Of a stretch of 51,071 nt of DNA, positions 15,690 through 24,613 are shown piece by piece. Position 1 is the first letter of the stretch. Each line of letters starts with the position of its first letter. The position numbers were made by a program, and so were the translations under genes. Location of the stretch: positions 1 through 51,071 of the forward strand of contig NZ_BCWN01000025.1 in assembly GCF_001592225.1 (NCBI RefSeq), in the 5' to 3' direction. The DNA comes from Castellaniella caeni NBRC 101664 (GTDB taxonomy: Bacteria; Pseudomonadota; Gammaproteobacteria; Burkholderiales; Burkholderiaceae_B). The notes under the pieces are model-generated. The model did not search any database and was not told the DNA's origin. It saw nothing but the letters and a program-made list of their open reading frames with translations.

Positions 15690-16925
15690 TTACCCCATCT
15701 TGATCTTGTCCGCGCCGCCCACCAGGCGCAGAAAGACGATATAAATCACCAGTGTCGCAACCAACAGTACCACCCCCAACCCAGAGGCCAGGCCCCAGTT
15801 GAGGTCACGGTTGATGAAGTCGGCGATGAAATTGGACACCATCTGGTCACGGGATCCACCCACCAAAGCCGGTGTGATGTAATATCCCAAAGACAAAATA
15901 AAAGTCATGAGGCAACCCGCAACGACGCCCGGTAAAGTCTGGGGGGCATAAATGCGCCAGAATGCACCAAGAGGTGATGCCCCCAACGAACGGGCCGCTC
16001 GCAGCTGTGTAGTCGAAATCGAGCGCATGACGCTGTAGATCGGCAAAATGGTGAAAGGTAATTGAATATGGGTCATAGCCGTCACCGTACCTACCCGGGT
16101 AAAGATCAACTGCACCCGCTCACCGACCAAGTGCAAAGACAGCAGTACATCATTGATGACGCCGTTAGACTGCAGCAAAACCACCCAGGCGGTCGTACGC
16201 ACCAGCAATGACGTCCACAGCGGCAGCAATACCATCAGCATCATGAGGGCGGCAACGCCCCTGGGCGCAATCGTCAATACATAAGCAACGGGATAACCCA
16301 GAATCAGAGTCAATAGGGTGACCAGCGCAGCAATATAGAAGGTTCGCCCGAGAATGTCGACAAATACGGCCTGGCTGCCAGCCACCCGGCCAACCGACGC
16401 ATCGGGGTTTTGCTGCAAGTCCAGTGCGCGCAACAGATAGTAAGGCGTGAAAACAGAACCACTGCGCTTGATGACAGCCCATACGGTCGGTGAACCCCAG
16501 TCTTTACTAAGCGCCAGAAACTTCTCTTTATATGGCCCTGTTTCGTCTCGCTCGACCATCCGCGCAGCCGCCAGCACACGACTGCGCATTCCCGGAATCT
16601 CATAATTAAGACGCTTGCCAAGCAAGGCAGCCGTACTGTCGTTTTGTGCGGCCCTGAGATCGATGGCGAGCGCATCATAGACAGATTCGTCGGGCACCGA
16701 AACCCCATCCCACTTATCTAGAACCGCCAGTGTGTGAGGCAACACCTGACGGCTCTCGGGATTGGCAACGGCTGTGGCCAACAAATACAAGATAGGCACC
16801 ACAAAGACAATCACCAAAAAAACGATCAAAGGCAAAGCCAAAGACAGCGCTGCACGGCGCGCGGGCCGTTCGGCGCGTCGCACAGCCTTCGATACATCCA
16901 GAGGGGCAAGGACGGCGGCTGTCAT
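15690..16925 (-). CDS. ABC transporter permease, PotB-like, with long periplasmic insertion
   Basis: A 411-aa protein starting at ATG 16925, overlapped by nothing and 4 bp after the ATPase stop. Its C-terminal half is a normal PotB-type permease with the ATPase-contact loop RAARSLGASPLGAFWRIYAP. TM1 (about 27-50) is followed by an extra stretch of roughly 120 residues before the second membrane segment. The extra stretch is predicted to be periplasmic, hydrophilic and helix-rich (for example AALLGKRLNYEIPGMRSRVL). PotB itself is about 285 aa. Longer relatives exist in other proteobacteria, so the insertion is probably a subfamily trait involved in docking of the binding protein. Confidence 0.87.
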   Translation of the reverse strand: MTAAVLAPLDVSKAVRRAERPARRAALSLALPLIVFLVIVFVVPILYLLATAVANPESRQVLPHTLAVLDKWDGVSVPDESVYDALAIDLRAAQNDSTAALLGKRLNYEIPGMRSRVLAAARMVERDETGPYKEKFLALSKDWGSPTVWAVIKRSGSVFTPYYLLRALDLQQNPDASVGRVAGSQAVFVDILGRTFYIAALVTLLTLILGYPVAYVLTIAPRGVAALMMLMVLLPLWTSLLVRTTAWVVLLQSNGVINDVLLSLHLVGERVQLIFTRVGTVTAMTHIQLPFTILPIYSVMRSISTTQLRAARSLGASPLGAFWRIYAPQTLPGVVAGCLMTFILSLGYYITPALVGGSRDQMVSNFIADFINRDLNWGLASGLGVVLLVATLVIYIVFLRLVGGADKIKMG

Positions 16926-16929
16926 GACA

Positions 16930-18054
16930 TCAGGCCTCCAACAGCTGACAATCGGCAACGCCGCAATCAAGAGCGACACGTTCTCCGGGCGCAAAATGGC
17001 GGGCCTCGCGCGTCGGAATGCGGGCAATCAACACCTGGCTACCAAAGGCCTTGATGGACAGCCGCATGTGGTCACCCAAGAAGAAGACCTCATGCGCCTC
17101 TCCGACAATTCGGTTGCCGCTCTCGCGCGGTTCGCCACTGGCTAGCGTGAGGCTTTCCGGGCGCACAGACAGGCTGACATCATGAGTGCCCCCCGTCAGC
17201 CCGTGTCCCAGGCCCTTCAGAACCGTGCCATCCGGCATCCGCACCACGGCCACCTCACCCTCACGAGCAAGCAGTGAGCAGGCCAAGGTATTGTTCTCAC
17301 CAATGAATGAGGCGACAAAGCGGTTCGACGGCCGCTTATAGAGCATTTCCGGCTCTGCCAATTGCTGGATGTGACCGTCATGAAAGACCGCGATCCGATC
17401 CGACATGGTCAGTGCTTCGGACTGGTCATGCGTGACATACACCATTGTGATGCCAAGCGACACCTGAAGCCGCTTGATTTCGACTTGCATATGCTCGCGC
17501 AGCTGTTTGTCGAGCGCACCCAAAGGCTCATCCATCAAGACCAGCGAGGGCTCGAACACCAAGGCCCGCGCCAGGGCCACTCTTTGCTGCTGCCCCCCAG
17601 AAAGCTGCGCGGGCCTGCGGCCTCCCAGATTGCCAAGGCTGACACGATCGAGCGCCTGGCGCACCTTGACAGCGGCTGCCGCACCCTTGATACCGCGATA
17701 GCGCAAGGGAAACGCAACGTTTTCCGCGACCGTCATATGCGGGAAAAGCGCATAGTTCTGGAACACAAAGCCTATATTGCGTTTTTCTGGCGGAAGCCGC
17801 TCGACGGGTTTCCCGTCGAGCAAGATACGCCCAAGTGTCGGGCGCTCGAACCCACCCAGCATCATCAGCGTGGTGGTCTTGCCAGAGCCCGAAGGCCCCA
17901 GCATGGTCAGAAATTCTCCGCGGCGTACAGACAGATTCAAACCCGTGACGACAAAGTTGGCGCCGTCATAAGACTTTTTCACGTCCTCGAATCGAACCAG
18001 AGCATCAGCCGACGCGTTCGACGTCACTGATTTCATTTTTTCAGAATGCCCCAT
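16930..18054 (-). CDS. ABC transporter ATP-binding protein, PotA-like
   Basis: A 374-aa cytoplasmic ATPase. ATG at 18054 is chosen because GGAGG lies 7 bp upstream; a second Met six codons later lacks such a site. It has Walker A GPSGSGKTT (about 62-70), Q-loop FQNYALFPH, signature LSGGQQQR, Walker B LVLMDEP and an H-loop YVTHDQ. A C-terminal TOBE-like domain runs from about 270 on. It powers the importer formed with the two permeases and the binding protein encoded on either side, in the order binding protein, ATPase, PotB, PotC. Confidence 0.92.
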   Translation of the reverse strand: MGHSEKMKSVTSNASADALVRFEDVKKSYDGANFVVTGLNLSVRRGEFLTMLGPSGSGKTTTLMMLGGFERPTLGRILLDGKPVERLPPEKRNIGFVFQNYALFPHMTVAENVAFPLRYRGIKGAAAAVKVRQALDRVSLGNLGGRRPAQLSGGQQQRVALARALVFEPSLVLMDEPLGALDKQLREHMQVEIKRLQVSLGITMVYVTHDQSEALTMSDRIAVFHDGHIQQLAEPEMLYKRPSNRFVASFIGENNTLACSLLAREGEVAVVRMPDGTVLKGLGHGLTGGTHDVSLSVRPESLTLASGEPRESGNRIVGEAHEVFFLGDHMRLSIKAFGSQVLIARIPTREARHFAPGERVALDCGVADCQLLEA

Positions 18055-18079
18055 GGCCAGCCTCCATCGATCAACAGCA

Positions 18080-19132
18080 TCATTGTGCAATCCACGTCGT
18101 GAAACGTCGCCGGATTTCATCCCCGTGGTCAGCCCAGAAGCCGTTATCGAGCGTCAAGGCGCCGGTCATGTTTCGAGGGCTCGTAGGCAGGTTCGGGGCA
18201 ACTTCTCTTTGTACGAACCGGGCAGCAGACTTACGCACCGGGCCATAGGGGATATACTGCGAAACGCCCGCAAGCTCTTTTGGTGCAATCGCGTATTTGA
18301 TGAAGGCCATCGCAGCCGCCTGGTTTTTCGCCCCCTTCGGAATGACCCAGTAATTGGAATCCAGGATTTCATGATCCCAGACGATCTTGAAATTCTTGCC
18401 TTCCTTGTTGGCGTTATAGATGCGCCCATTCCATGCCGTGGTCATGACCACTTCACCAGAAGCCAGCAACTGTGGTGCCTGAGCACCGGCCTCCCACCAG
18501 ACGATATTGCTTTTGATCGTGTCAAGTTTGGCGAACGCCCGATCAACACCCCCTGGTGTGGCCAATACCTGATAGACCTGCCCAGGCTCAACGCCATCGG
18601 CAAGCAATGCAAACTCAAGGTTGGTTGCTGGTTTTTTCCACAAGCCACGCTTACCTGGAAACTTGCCGGTATCGAAAAGATCTTTAATGGTCGTCGGCCC
18701 ATTGGCCAACTGGGCACCGTCATACGCCAGGGTCGTTGCATAGACAATGGTTCCAACCCCGCACTTGGACGTGGTGCCATCGAGCCAATCGTCTTTCGGG
18801 CCGATTTGCGTCCAATCGATTTTCTCGAAAATGCCTTCATCACACCCTTGCAACAGCGTCGGGGCATCGACGTCAACGGCGTTGAGCGTCACATTGCCCG
18901 ACTCGATCATGGCCTTGATCTTGGCGATCTCGCCACCGTATTCCTGTTCGATGATTTTGATACCGGTCTTGACGGTATACGGTTCAAAGACCGCCTTCCT
19001 CCAGGCTTGCTGATACGCGCCACCAAAACTCATCACCGCAATCTCTTCCTGCGCCAGTGCCGGCTTTGCACCGATCGCGGCCAGTGTCACCAGGGAAAGG
19101 ACCAATAGACTGCCTGTAAAGCGATATTTCAT
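18080..19132 (-). CDS. ABC transporter periplasmic substrate-binding protein, PotD-like
   Basis: A 350-aa protein. ATG at 19132 follows AGGAGTG and starts a Sec signal (LLVLSLVTLAAIGAKPALA, cleavage before QEE). The mature part is a COG0687 (PotD/PotF-like) binding protein: AVMSFGGAYQQAWRKAVFEP near the N-terminus and the DSNYWVIPKGAKNQAAAMAFIKYA block near the C-terminus. It is the first gene of the four-gene importer operon. Relatives bind polyamines, opines and other cationic or zwitterionic amines. Creatine is plausible here given the shared upstream motif with creatinase, but this is inference. Confidence 0.9.
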   Translation of the reverse strand: MKYRFTGSLLVLSLVTLAAIGAKPALAQEEIAVMSFGGAYQQAWRKAVFEPYTVKTGIKIIEQEYGGEIAKIKAMIESGNVTLNAVDVDAPTLLQGCDEGIFEKIDWTQIGPKDDWLDGTTSKCGVGTIVYATTLAYDGAQLANGPTTIKDLFDTGKFPGKRGLWKKPATNLEFALLADGVEPGQVYQVLATPGGVDRAFAKLDTIKSNIVWWEAGAQAPQLLASGEVVMTTAWNGRIYNANKEGKNFKIVWDHEILDSNYWVIPKGAKNQAAAMAFIKYAIAPKELAGVSQYIPYGPVRKSAARFVQREVAPNLPTSPRNMTGALTLDNGFWADHGDEIRRRFTTWIAQ

Positions 19133-19433
19133 CTTCACACTCCTAACAGCAGTTGAAATGAGCACCGGACATCCGGCGCAGCATATGGATGTGCATCTCG
19201 ACGAAGATGGTGTTGCGCCATCTCCAAGGTCAAGCGGGGACTTTCGTCAGAAGATCAATACGTTGATGCAGTGCAGAAGAACTGGGAATAAGCCACTTTG
19301 TCTCCGTATCTTTTAAATAATTATATTTATCTGCAACAACCATCCTACGGACTTCGGCAACCGGACGAGTTGCCAGAAACGACATTAAATTGTCTGAAAA
19401 CGAACTATTTTTTATTGAATACGACGTGAAAAA
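19133..19433. other. 301-bp gene-free leader of the ABC importer operon
   Basis: Between the dsdA stop and the binding-protein start there is no coding signal. The part from 19300 to 19433 is clearly more AT-rich than its neighbours (TTTTAAATAATTATATTTAT at 19312-19331). It holds the 19380-19404 motif shared with the creatinase promoter. This is most likely a regulated promoter with an upstream operator. Confidence 0.6.
19380..19404. promoter_or_regulatory. Shared operator-like motif, copy 1 (ABC importer)
   Basis: The 25-bp sequence begins CGACATTA and continues AATTGTCTGAAAACGAA. It matches 23 of 25 bases of the copy at 24503-24527 in front of creatinase. Both copies are in the same orientation relative to the genes they precede. 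This one lies about 250 bp upstream of the binding-protein start, in an otherwise unshared AT-rich leader, so common descent of coding sequence cannot explain it. Confidence 0.65.
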
Positions 19434-20765
19434 TCATTCAGCGGCAGAACTGGATGCCACACGAGATCCTCTTTCTCTAAACTCGCGACGGATGTCTTCA
19501 GGCACCAACGACCCACCGGTACTCCAGATGACATGGCTCGCCCGGCTCATGACAGTTTCCAGGCCGTGGCGCCGAAGGTAAGCTTGGCCCATAGGCGAGC
19601 TCAGAACCCATGTCGGCCCGCGTAAGCCGGTTGCCGCAGAGGGTTCTACATAGATGCTCTCGGCAGCTTCCAGACGCCAGGCATCGCCGTAGAAAATCGG
19701 CTCATCCGTGGTGAACACCCCGGACAACAAAGACTTCATCAGCGGTGCCACCAATGGCGACGCAAGGCCCACCGCCAGGCCATCAGCCTCGGTGCGATTA
19801 TCCAGCCCCACGTCATAAACAGACACAGGGTGCTGTACGCCACACGCCAACTGCACGAGCATGCACGGCGACGCAGTTGGCTCAACGAAGAAGCCATGCA
19901 CATGGCGTCCAAACAGACGCTTCAAGCCGTACAAAATGCCGCCAGGCGCCCCACCCACCCCACATGGCAAGTAGACGAACAAAGGATGCTCGGCATCGAC
20001 GGGCCGGCCGGCTGCTCGCAACTGCACCTGCAACTCATGAGCAGCCGCTGCATACCCTAGAAACAAGGCTTCAGAGTGCTCATCGTCTATGAAATGCATC
20101 ATTGGATCGGCCTGCGCGATCGCACGGCCTGCCGCTACCGCAGCCGCGTAATCACCAGAATGCTCTACCACGTCGATACCATGCTTGCGCAAGCGTTGCT
20201 TTTTCCACTCTTTGGCATCGGCAGACATATGCACCACGGCACGCAAGCCCAGACCAGCCCCGATCAGGCCAATTCCCAGGCCCAGATTGCCAGTACTGCC
20301 CACAGCCAAGGTATGGCGTCCTAGAATGGCGCGCACACGCGGATCGGCCAGGACACGGCGATCGGTATCATCCTGCAAAAACCCCGCCTCGGTGCCGATC
20401 TGTTCGACCAACGACAGAACCTCGTGAAAGCCACCGCGTGCCTTGACAGAGCCTGCCACAGGCAGTGCATCATCTCGCTTCAACAACCAAGTTCCGGCCG
20501 ACTCGCCAGGAAATATCAAATCTTTGAAGTGAGGAATGGCGGTCAAGGGCGACTCCAGGCGGCCCACACTGGCCTGCAGTTCGGGAAACACATCTTCCAA
20601 CAGAGCCGCGCAACGGGCAAAACGGGCCTCGGCCACAGCCGGGTCTGGCGCACCAGCCGCCCTGTGGCCCCCGGCGCCGTAGCCCGGATTCAGCCACAAC
20701 AAGGGTTGCCGCTGTGCCACACCTTCGGGCAAATCGGGATATCGGTCTGTTTGGGTCTCGCTCAT
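19434..20765 (-). CDS. dsdA: D-serine ammonia-lyase (DsdA-type PLP enzyme)
   Basis: A 443-aa protein, the length of E. coli DsdA. The PLP lysine is at about 108 in LPVAGSVKARGG. Other blocks are GSTGNLGLGIGLIGA and the PLP-phosphate loop PCGVGGAPGG. DsdA converts D-serine to pyruvate and ammonia, and family members also act slowly on L-serine and threonine. Its start overlaps the folE2 stop by 4 bp, so the two are translationally coupled. In this island it could drain serine made by GlyA into central metabolism. No serine racemase is visible, so the physiological substrate is open. Confidence 0.87.
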   Translation of the reverse strand: MSETQTDRYPDLPEGVAQRQPLLWLNPGYGAGGHRAAGAPDPAVAEARFARCAALLEDVFPELQASVGRLESPLTAIPHFKDLIFPGESAGTWLLKRDDALPVAGSVKARGGFHEVLSLVEQIGTEAGFLQDDTDRRVLADPRVRAILGRHTLAVGSTGNLGLGIGLIGAGLGLRAVVHMSADAKEWKKQRLRKHGIDVVEHSGDYAAAVAAGRAIAQADPMMHFIDDEHSEALFLGYAAAAHELQVQLRAAGRPVDAEHPLFVYLPCGVGGAPGGILYGLKRLFGRHVHGFFVEPTASPCMLVQLACGVQHPVSVYDVGLDNRTEADGLAVGLASPLVAPLMKSLLSGVFTTDEPIFYGDAWRLEAAESIYVEPSAATGLRGPTWVLSSPMGQAYLRRHGLETVMSRASHVIWSTGGSLVPEDIRREFRERGSRVASSSAAE

Positions 20766-21583
20766 CGTTCATTCCCGTTGTTCACCATGGCATAGGCGGA
20801 ATGGTTATGGATAGACTCGAAGTTTTCAGCCTCTACCTGGTAGAAAGTCACACCTGACATTCGCTGCAACAGAACGGCTACATCACGTACCAGGTCTTCG
20901 ACAAATTTCGGATTTTCATAGGCGTGCTCGGTGACGTATTTCTCATCCTCGCGCTTGAGCAGGCCCCATAGCTGCGTGGATGCCTGCGCCTCCACCCCGC
21001 GGATCAATGCATTCAAGTCGGCGGCGGCCGGGGTTTCGTAGTCGAGCCTGACCAACACGTGTGAACGCTGGTTGTGCGCCCCATACTCGGATATCGCTTT
21101 AGAACAAGGGCACAGACTGGTCACCGGAACCTGAACACGCTGCGAAAAGCAAGGCGGCGCCCCCCTTGAAGCACTGACCTCCCAGACGACCTGATAGTCC
21201 ATGAGGCTGCGCAAGCCAGATACCGGGGCCGCTTTTTCCAGAAAATAAGGGAAGTGGGCCGTCAAATCAGCGCGTTCGGCCCCCAGGTGCTCGCGCACAG
21301 ACAACGCCATTCGACAAAAAGCTTCTGGGGATAACGGCATTTCACGCGAGGACTCCAGGATCTCGATGAAGCGCGACATGTGGGTGCCTTTTTCTTGTGC
21401 AGACAGGGCGACTGTCATATCCCAATATGCGACGACCTGTTGAGACACAGCCTGAGAGACAAGCAACGTCAGAGGATAATGTACGCCTCGCACACCCACT
21501 TTCTGAATGGCAATGCCACGGGTTTCCAGACTACTTTGAATATCCGGCATCGAAGCCACGACGGGATCAAAAAGCGTATTCAT
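20762..21583 (-). CDS. folE2: GTP cyclohydrolase I, type IB (FolE2)
   Basis: A 273-aa protein with the FolE2 landmarks EKGTHMSRFIE (about 64-74) and the metal/active-site stretch TSLCPCSKAISEYGAHNQRS (Cys158, His170 region). It converts GTP to dihydroneopterin triphosphate, the first step of folate synthesis. Unlike zinc-dependent FolE it can work with other metals. It lies between the MHS permease and dsdA on one strand. Its role here is probably to boost the THF supply needed by sarcosine oxidase and GlyA. It could equally be the main enzyme of this organism, since many betaproteobacteria rely on FolE2. Confidence 0.93.
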   Translation of the reverse strand: MNTLFDPVVASMPDIQSSLETRGIAIQKVGVRGVHYPLTLLVSQAVSQQVVAYWDMTVALSAQEKGTHMSRFIEILESSREMPLSPEAFCRMALSVREHLGAERADLTAHFPYFLEKAAPVSGLRSLMDYQVVWEVSASRGAPPCFSQRVQVPVTSLCPCSKAISEYGAHNQRSHVLVRLDYETPAAADLNALIRGVEAQASTQLWGLLKREDEKYVTEHAYENPKFVEDLVRDVAVLLQRMSGVTFYQVEAENFESIHNHSAYAMVNNGNER

Positions 21584-21677
21584 GGACTTCCTCTCTGACG
21601 ATGGATCAGAACCAACTCAAGGCTCTGACGGCCACCCAGTGTGACCCCATGGGGCCACGAATTGATAAAAAATACAT

Positions 21678-22991
21678 TCAATCTGCAAGTGGGTCACGCG
21701 AGGTTTCCTCGCTCGCAACCATCGCAACCAAAGCGATACAGGCCGCCACCACGAGGTACCAGGCAGGCGCCAGCTTACTGCCCGTCAACTGAATCAGCCA
21801 AGTTGCAATGAATGGCGCAGTGCCACCAAAGATCGCGTTGGCCAAGTTAAAGCTCAGGGCGAAGCCGCTGTAGCGCACTCGAGTTGGAAAGATTTCTGAT
21901 AAAAAGCAAGGCAAGGTACCGTCGTTCATGGTCAACATGGCGCCAAACATGATCTGAATCAGAACCATACCCAAAAAGCCCACGGCCCCCAGACCATTGA
22001 ACAGCGGCACAGTCAGCCCAATAAAGGTAACCGAAGCAAGGATCAGCATCGTCTTACGACCCAGCCGATCTGACAAAATCCCCATCAGGAAAATGAATCC
22101 GATATAAGCAACCAAGGCGATCGTGGTTGCCATGAACGACTCTGTTTCACCGACCCCCAGTTCGACGGCCAGATACGTCGGCATATAGCTCAGAATGATG
22201 TAAAAGCCCACGGCATTCAGCATGGTGACCCCAACCGCGATCACCAAGGCACGGCGGTGCTTGGACAACAGCAGACTCACAGGCGCATGCGACACCTCAC
22301 GAGACTCTTCCATTTCACGAAACTTAGGAGAATCTTCGAGGTGAATACGGATATAACGCCCGATATAGCCCAGCGGCGCCGCCAACAAAAATGGCAAGCG
22401 CCAGCCGTAGGACTGCATCTGATCTGGGGTCAAGAACAAATGCATGCCCGAGACCATCAATGAGCCCAGCAGCAAACCGGAAGCGGTGCTGGCCGGCACG
22501 ATGCTGGCGTACAGCCCCCGCTTGTGGGATGGCGCGTACTCGACCAAAAACGCCGACGCACCGGCATACTCGCCCGAGGCCGAGAAGCCCTGCACCAAAC
22601 GCAAGACCAGCAACAACAGCGGCGCCCATACGCCGATCTGGTTGAAGTCCGGCAACAAGGCAATGGCGAACGTGGCCAGGGACATGATGATGATCGACAG
22701 CGACAGGGCATGCTTGCGGCCAATTTTGTCGCCGTAGTGCCCCCAAAATACGCCCCCAATAGGCCGGACGATGAACGACAGCGCAAATACACCGAATGTG
22801 GCCATCAAACCGGCAGTCGGTGAAATATCAGGGAAAAAGACGGCGGCGATGATGGTTGCCAGATAAGCGTAAGACGCATAATCAAACCATTCGACAAAGT
22901 TGCCGATAAAGCCGGCAGCGGCAACTTTACTGATGACGCGGCGTTCACCAACGCCAGGCACGATGCCTGCGCGGACGGTGGCAGAATTCAT
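21678..22991 (-). CDS. MHS-family (ProP-like) MFS permease
   Basis: A 437-aa, 12-segment inner-membrane symporter. It shows the MHS-family N-terminus GFIGNFVEWFDYASYAYLAT, the MFS loop GHYGDKIGRKHAL after TM2, and RLVQGFSASGEYAGASAFLVEYAP around TM4-5. The family moves osmolytes and organic acids (betaine, shikimate, alpha-ketoglutarate) with protons. It sits 151 bp downstream of creatinase on the same strand, which makes it a candidate creatine or sarcosine importer alongside the ABC system. The substrate is not shown by sequence. Confidence 0.87.
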   Translation of the reverse strand: MNSATVRAGIVPGVGERRVISKVAAAGFIGNFVEWFDYASYAYLATIIAAVFFPDISPTAGLMATFGVFALSFIVRPIGGVFWGHYGDKIGRKHALSLSIIIMSLATFAIALLPDFNQIGVWAPLLLLVLRLVQGFSASGEYAGASAFLVEYAPSHKRGLYASIVPASTASGLLLGSLMVSGMHLFLTPDQMQSYGWRLPFLLAAPLGYIGRYIRIHLEDSPKFREMEESREVSHAPVSLLLSKHRRALVIAVGVTMLNAVGFYIILSYMPTYLAVELGVGETESFMATTIALVAYIGFIFLMGILSDRLGRKTMLILASVTFIGLTVPLFNGLGAVGFLGMVLIQIMFGAMLTMNDGTLPCFLSEIFPTRVRYSGFALSFNLANAIFGGTAPFIATWLIQLTGSKLAPAWYLVVAACIALVAMVASEETSRDPLAD

Positions 22992-23142
22992 TGCTTGTCT
23001 CCGTGGGCCTCCTGACCGGCAGCGCCCGCCTGGGGCGTGCTGACCAGAAGTGCTCCTTATATTGGTATAGTGGCAAATCGGGTGAATTCATGAGACGCTG
23101 ACCCGGAGCATGCTGGGAGTGGCATGTCTCATGCGATCCAGA

Positions 23143-24396
23143 TCAGCGTTTCACGATATTGTGTTCCGGGCCATACGGAAACTTGGTAATGTTTTCGGCA
23201 CCGTCGGCTGTCAAGACCAGGATGTCGTGCTCGCGGTAGCCACCAGCCCCAGGCAGGCCTTCGGGCAACATCAGCATCGGCTCCATCGAAACCACCATAT
23301 TGGGTACCAGCACCGTCTCGATGTCTTCCCGCAGCTCGAGCCCGGCCTCACGGCCATAATAGTGGGACAGCACACCAAACGAGTGGCCATAGCCAAAAGT
23401 GCGGTACTTCAAGACGTCATGCCGGTGGAAAATCTCGTTCAGTTCCGCCGCGATATCGCAGCAACGGGCACCCGGACGAATCAGCTTTTGCCCCGCCTCG
23501 TGCACCTCGACGTTGATTTCCCAAATGCGGCGATGGTCATCCGAGCACTCTTCAGCAAACAGGGTGCGCTCAAGCGCCGTGTAATAGCCGGAGATCATCG
23601 GAAAGCAGTTCAGGCTGAGAATGTCGCCACGCTGAATGCGACGCGACGTGACTGGGTTGTGCGCCCCATCGGTGTTCAATCCCGACTGAAACCACGTCCA
23701 CGTGTCCATCAGTTCAGAGTCCGGGTAGGTGCGGGCGATTTCGCGCACCATGGCCTGGGTCGACGCCAACGCCACTTCGTGCTCAGGCACGCCCACGGCA
23801 ATGGCATCACGGCAGGCGGCCCCGCCGATATCAGCGATGCGCGCCCCTTGCTTAATCACAGCAATTTCCTCGTCGGACTTGATCATGCGCAGCCGCATGC
23901 AGGCCTTGCTGATGTCCACGAACTCACTGCCTGGCAGAGCTGTGCGCAGCTTGTCCAAGTTCTCTGCGGTGATGTGATCCAGCTCTACTCCAACCCGCCG
24001 CTTGCCCTTCAGCAAGGTCTGAACGGCATAAAAATAGTTGTCACGCTGCCAATCGGTGTAGACGACGTTGTCGCCAAAGCTTCGGCGGCCCGGCTGGCCC
24101 GCGTCGATGTTCGCACTGATGGTCGTATGCTTGTCTTGCGTCAGCGCCAGACCGTAGAAGCGGCCAAAATGGCAAAATAGAAAGTCGGCGTAATAATTGA
24201 TATTGTGGTACGAAGTGAACAGAACAGCATCGATGTCGTTGGCGGCCATGTGCTCACGCACGGCATCGACGCGCCGTTGCATTTCAGCAGCCGAAAAGGT
24301 TGGCTTGGCATGCGGCCCATTAGGGATGTTCAGCAGACGCGTCTCGCGCATTTGCTGGGCTGCCGTGGCGGCGTTCGAAAATTGCAGGCTGCTCAT
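23143..24396 (-). CDS. Creatinase (creatine amidinohydrolase)
   Basis: A 417-aa protein starting at ATG 24396, with AGGAGA 8 bp upstream. It hydrolyses creatine to sarcosine and urea. The fold is that of a metal-free M24 (pita-bread) peptidase. The catalytic residues known from Pseudomonas putida creatinase (His232, Glu262, Glu358) appear as His246 in DGAHNPVT, Glu276 in LERTLF and Glu372 in SMEPM, each with the same offset of 14. Long identical stretches such as DTWTWFQSG and YRTFGYGHSF make creatinase far more likely than Xaa-Pro peptidase. It is divergent from a GlxA-type regulator. No creatininase or urease is in the window. Confidence 0.96.
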   Translation of the reverse strand: MSSLQFSNAATAAQQMRETRLLNIPNGPHAKPTFSAAEMQRRVDAVREHMAANDIDAVLFTSYHNINYYADFLFCHFGRFYGLALTQDKHTTISANIDAGQPGRRSFGDNVVYTDWQRDNYFYAVQTLLKGKRRVGVELDHITAENLDKLRTALPGSEFVDISKACMRLRMIKSDEEIAVIKQGARIADIGGAACRDAIAVGVPEHEVALASTQAMVREIARTYPDSELMDTWTWFQSGLNTDGAHNPVTSRRIQRGDILSLNCFPMISGYYTALERTLFAEECSDDHRRIWEINVEVHEAGQKLIRPGARCCDIAAELNEIFHRHDVLKYRTFGYGHSFGVLSHYYGREAGLELREDIETVLVPNMVVSMEPMLMLPEGLPGAGGYREHDILVLTADGAENITKFPYGPEHNIVKR

Positions 24397-24502
24397 GGGA
24401 ATGTCTCCTGTGATTGGTATCAGCTTTTGAAGTAACTTCGCGGTTGCCCGTGTTCGTGAAGACCATCTTAGAGACTCGCCGTTACACACCTTTTTTCAAA
24501 AG

Positions 24503-24527
24503 CGACCTTTAATTGTCTGAAAACGAA
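24503..24527. promoter_or_regulatory. Shared operator-like motif, copy 2 (creatinase/regulator)
   Basis: CGACCTTT followed by AATTGTCTGAAAACGAA, 23/25 identical to 19380-19404. It lies in the 217-bp divergent gap, 107 bp upstream of creatinase and about 87 bp upstream of the regulator start. The partial symmetry GAC...GTC in its left half resembles a protein-binding site. The adjacent GlxA-type protein is the obvious candidate binder. Confidence 0.68.
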
Positions 24528-24613
24528 GACCTGCGACAAACAAGACAGGTTGGCAAGACAAACAGCTTTTCAGCTTGAATGCAGATGTATTTTTCCGAAT
24601 GGAGACAAGCAGG

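Noticed and set aside
23143-24396. Xaa-Pro aminopeptidase (M24) instead of creatinase
   Set aside because: The metal-ligand Asp/His set of M24 peptidases is replaced by the creatinase catalytic set (His246, Glu276, Glu372) with long creatinase-specific stretches.
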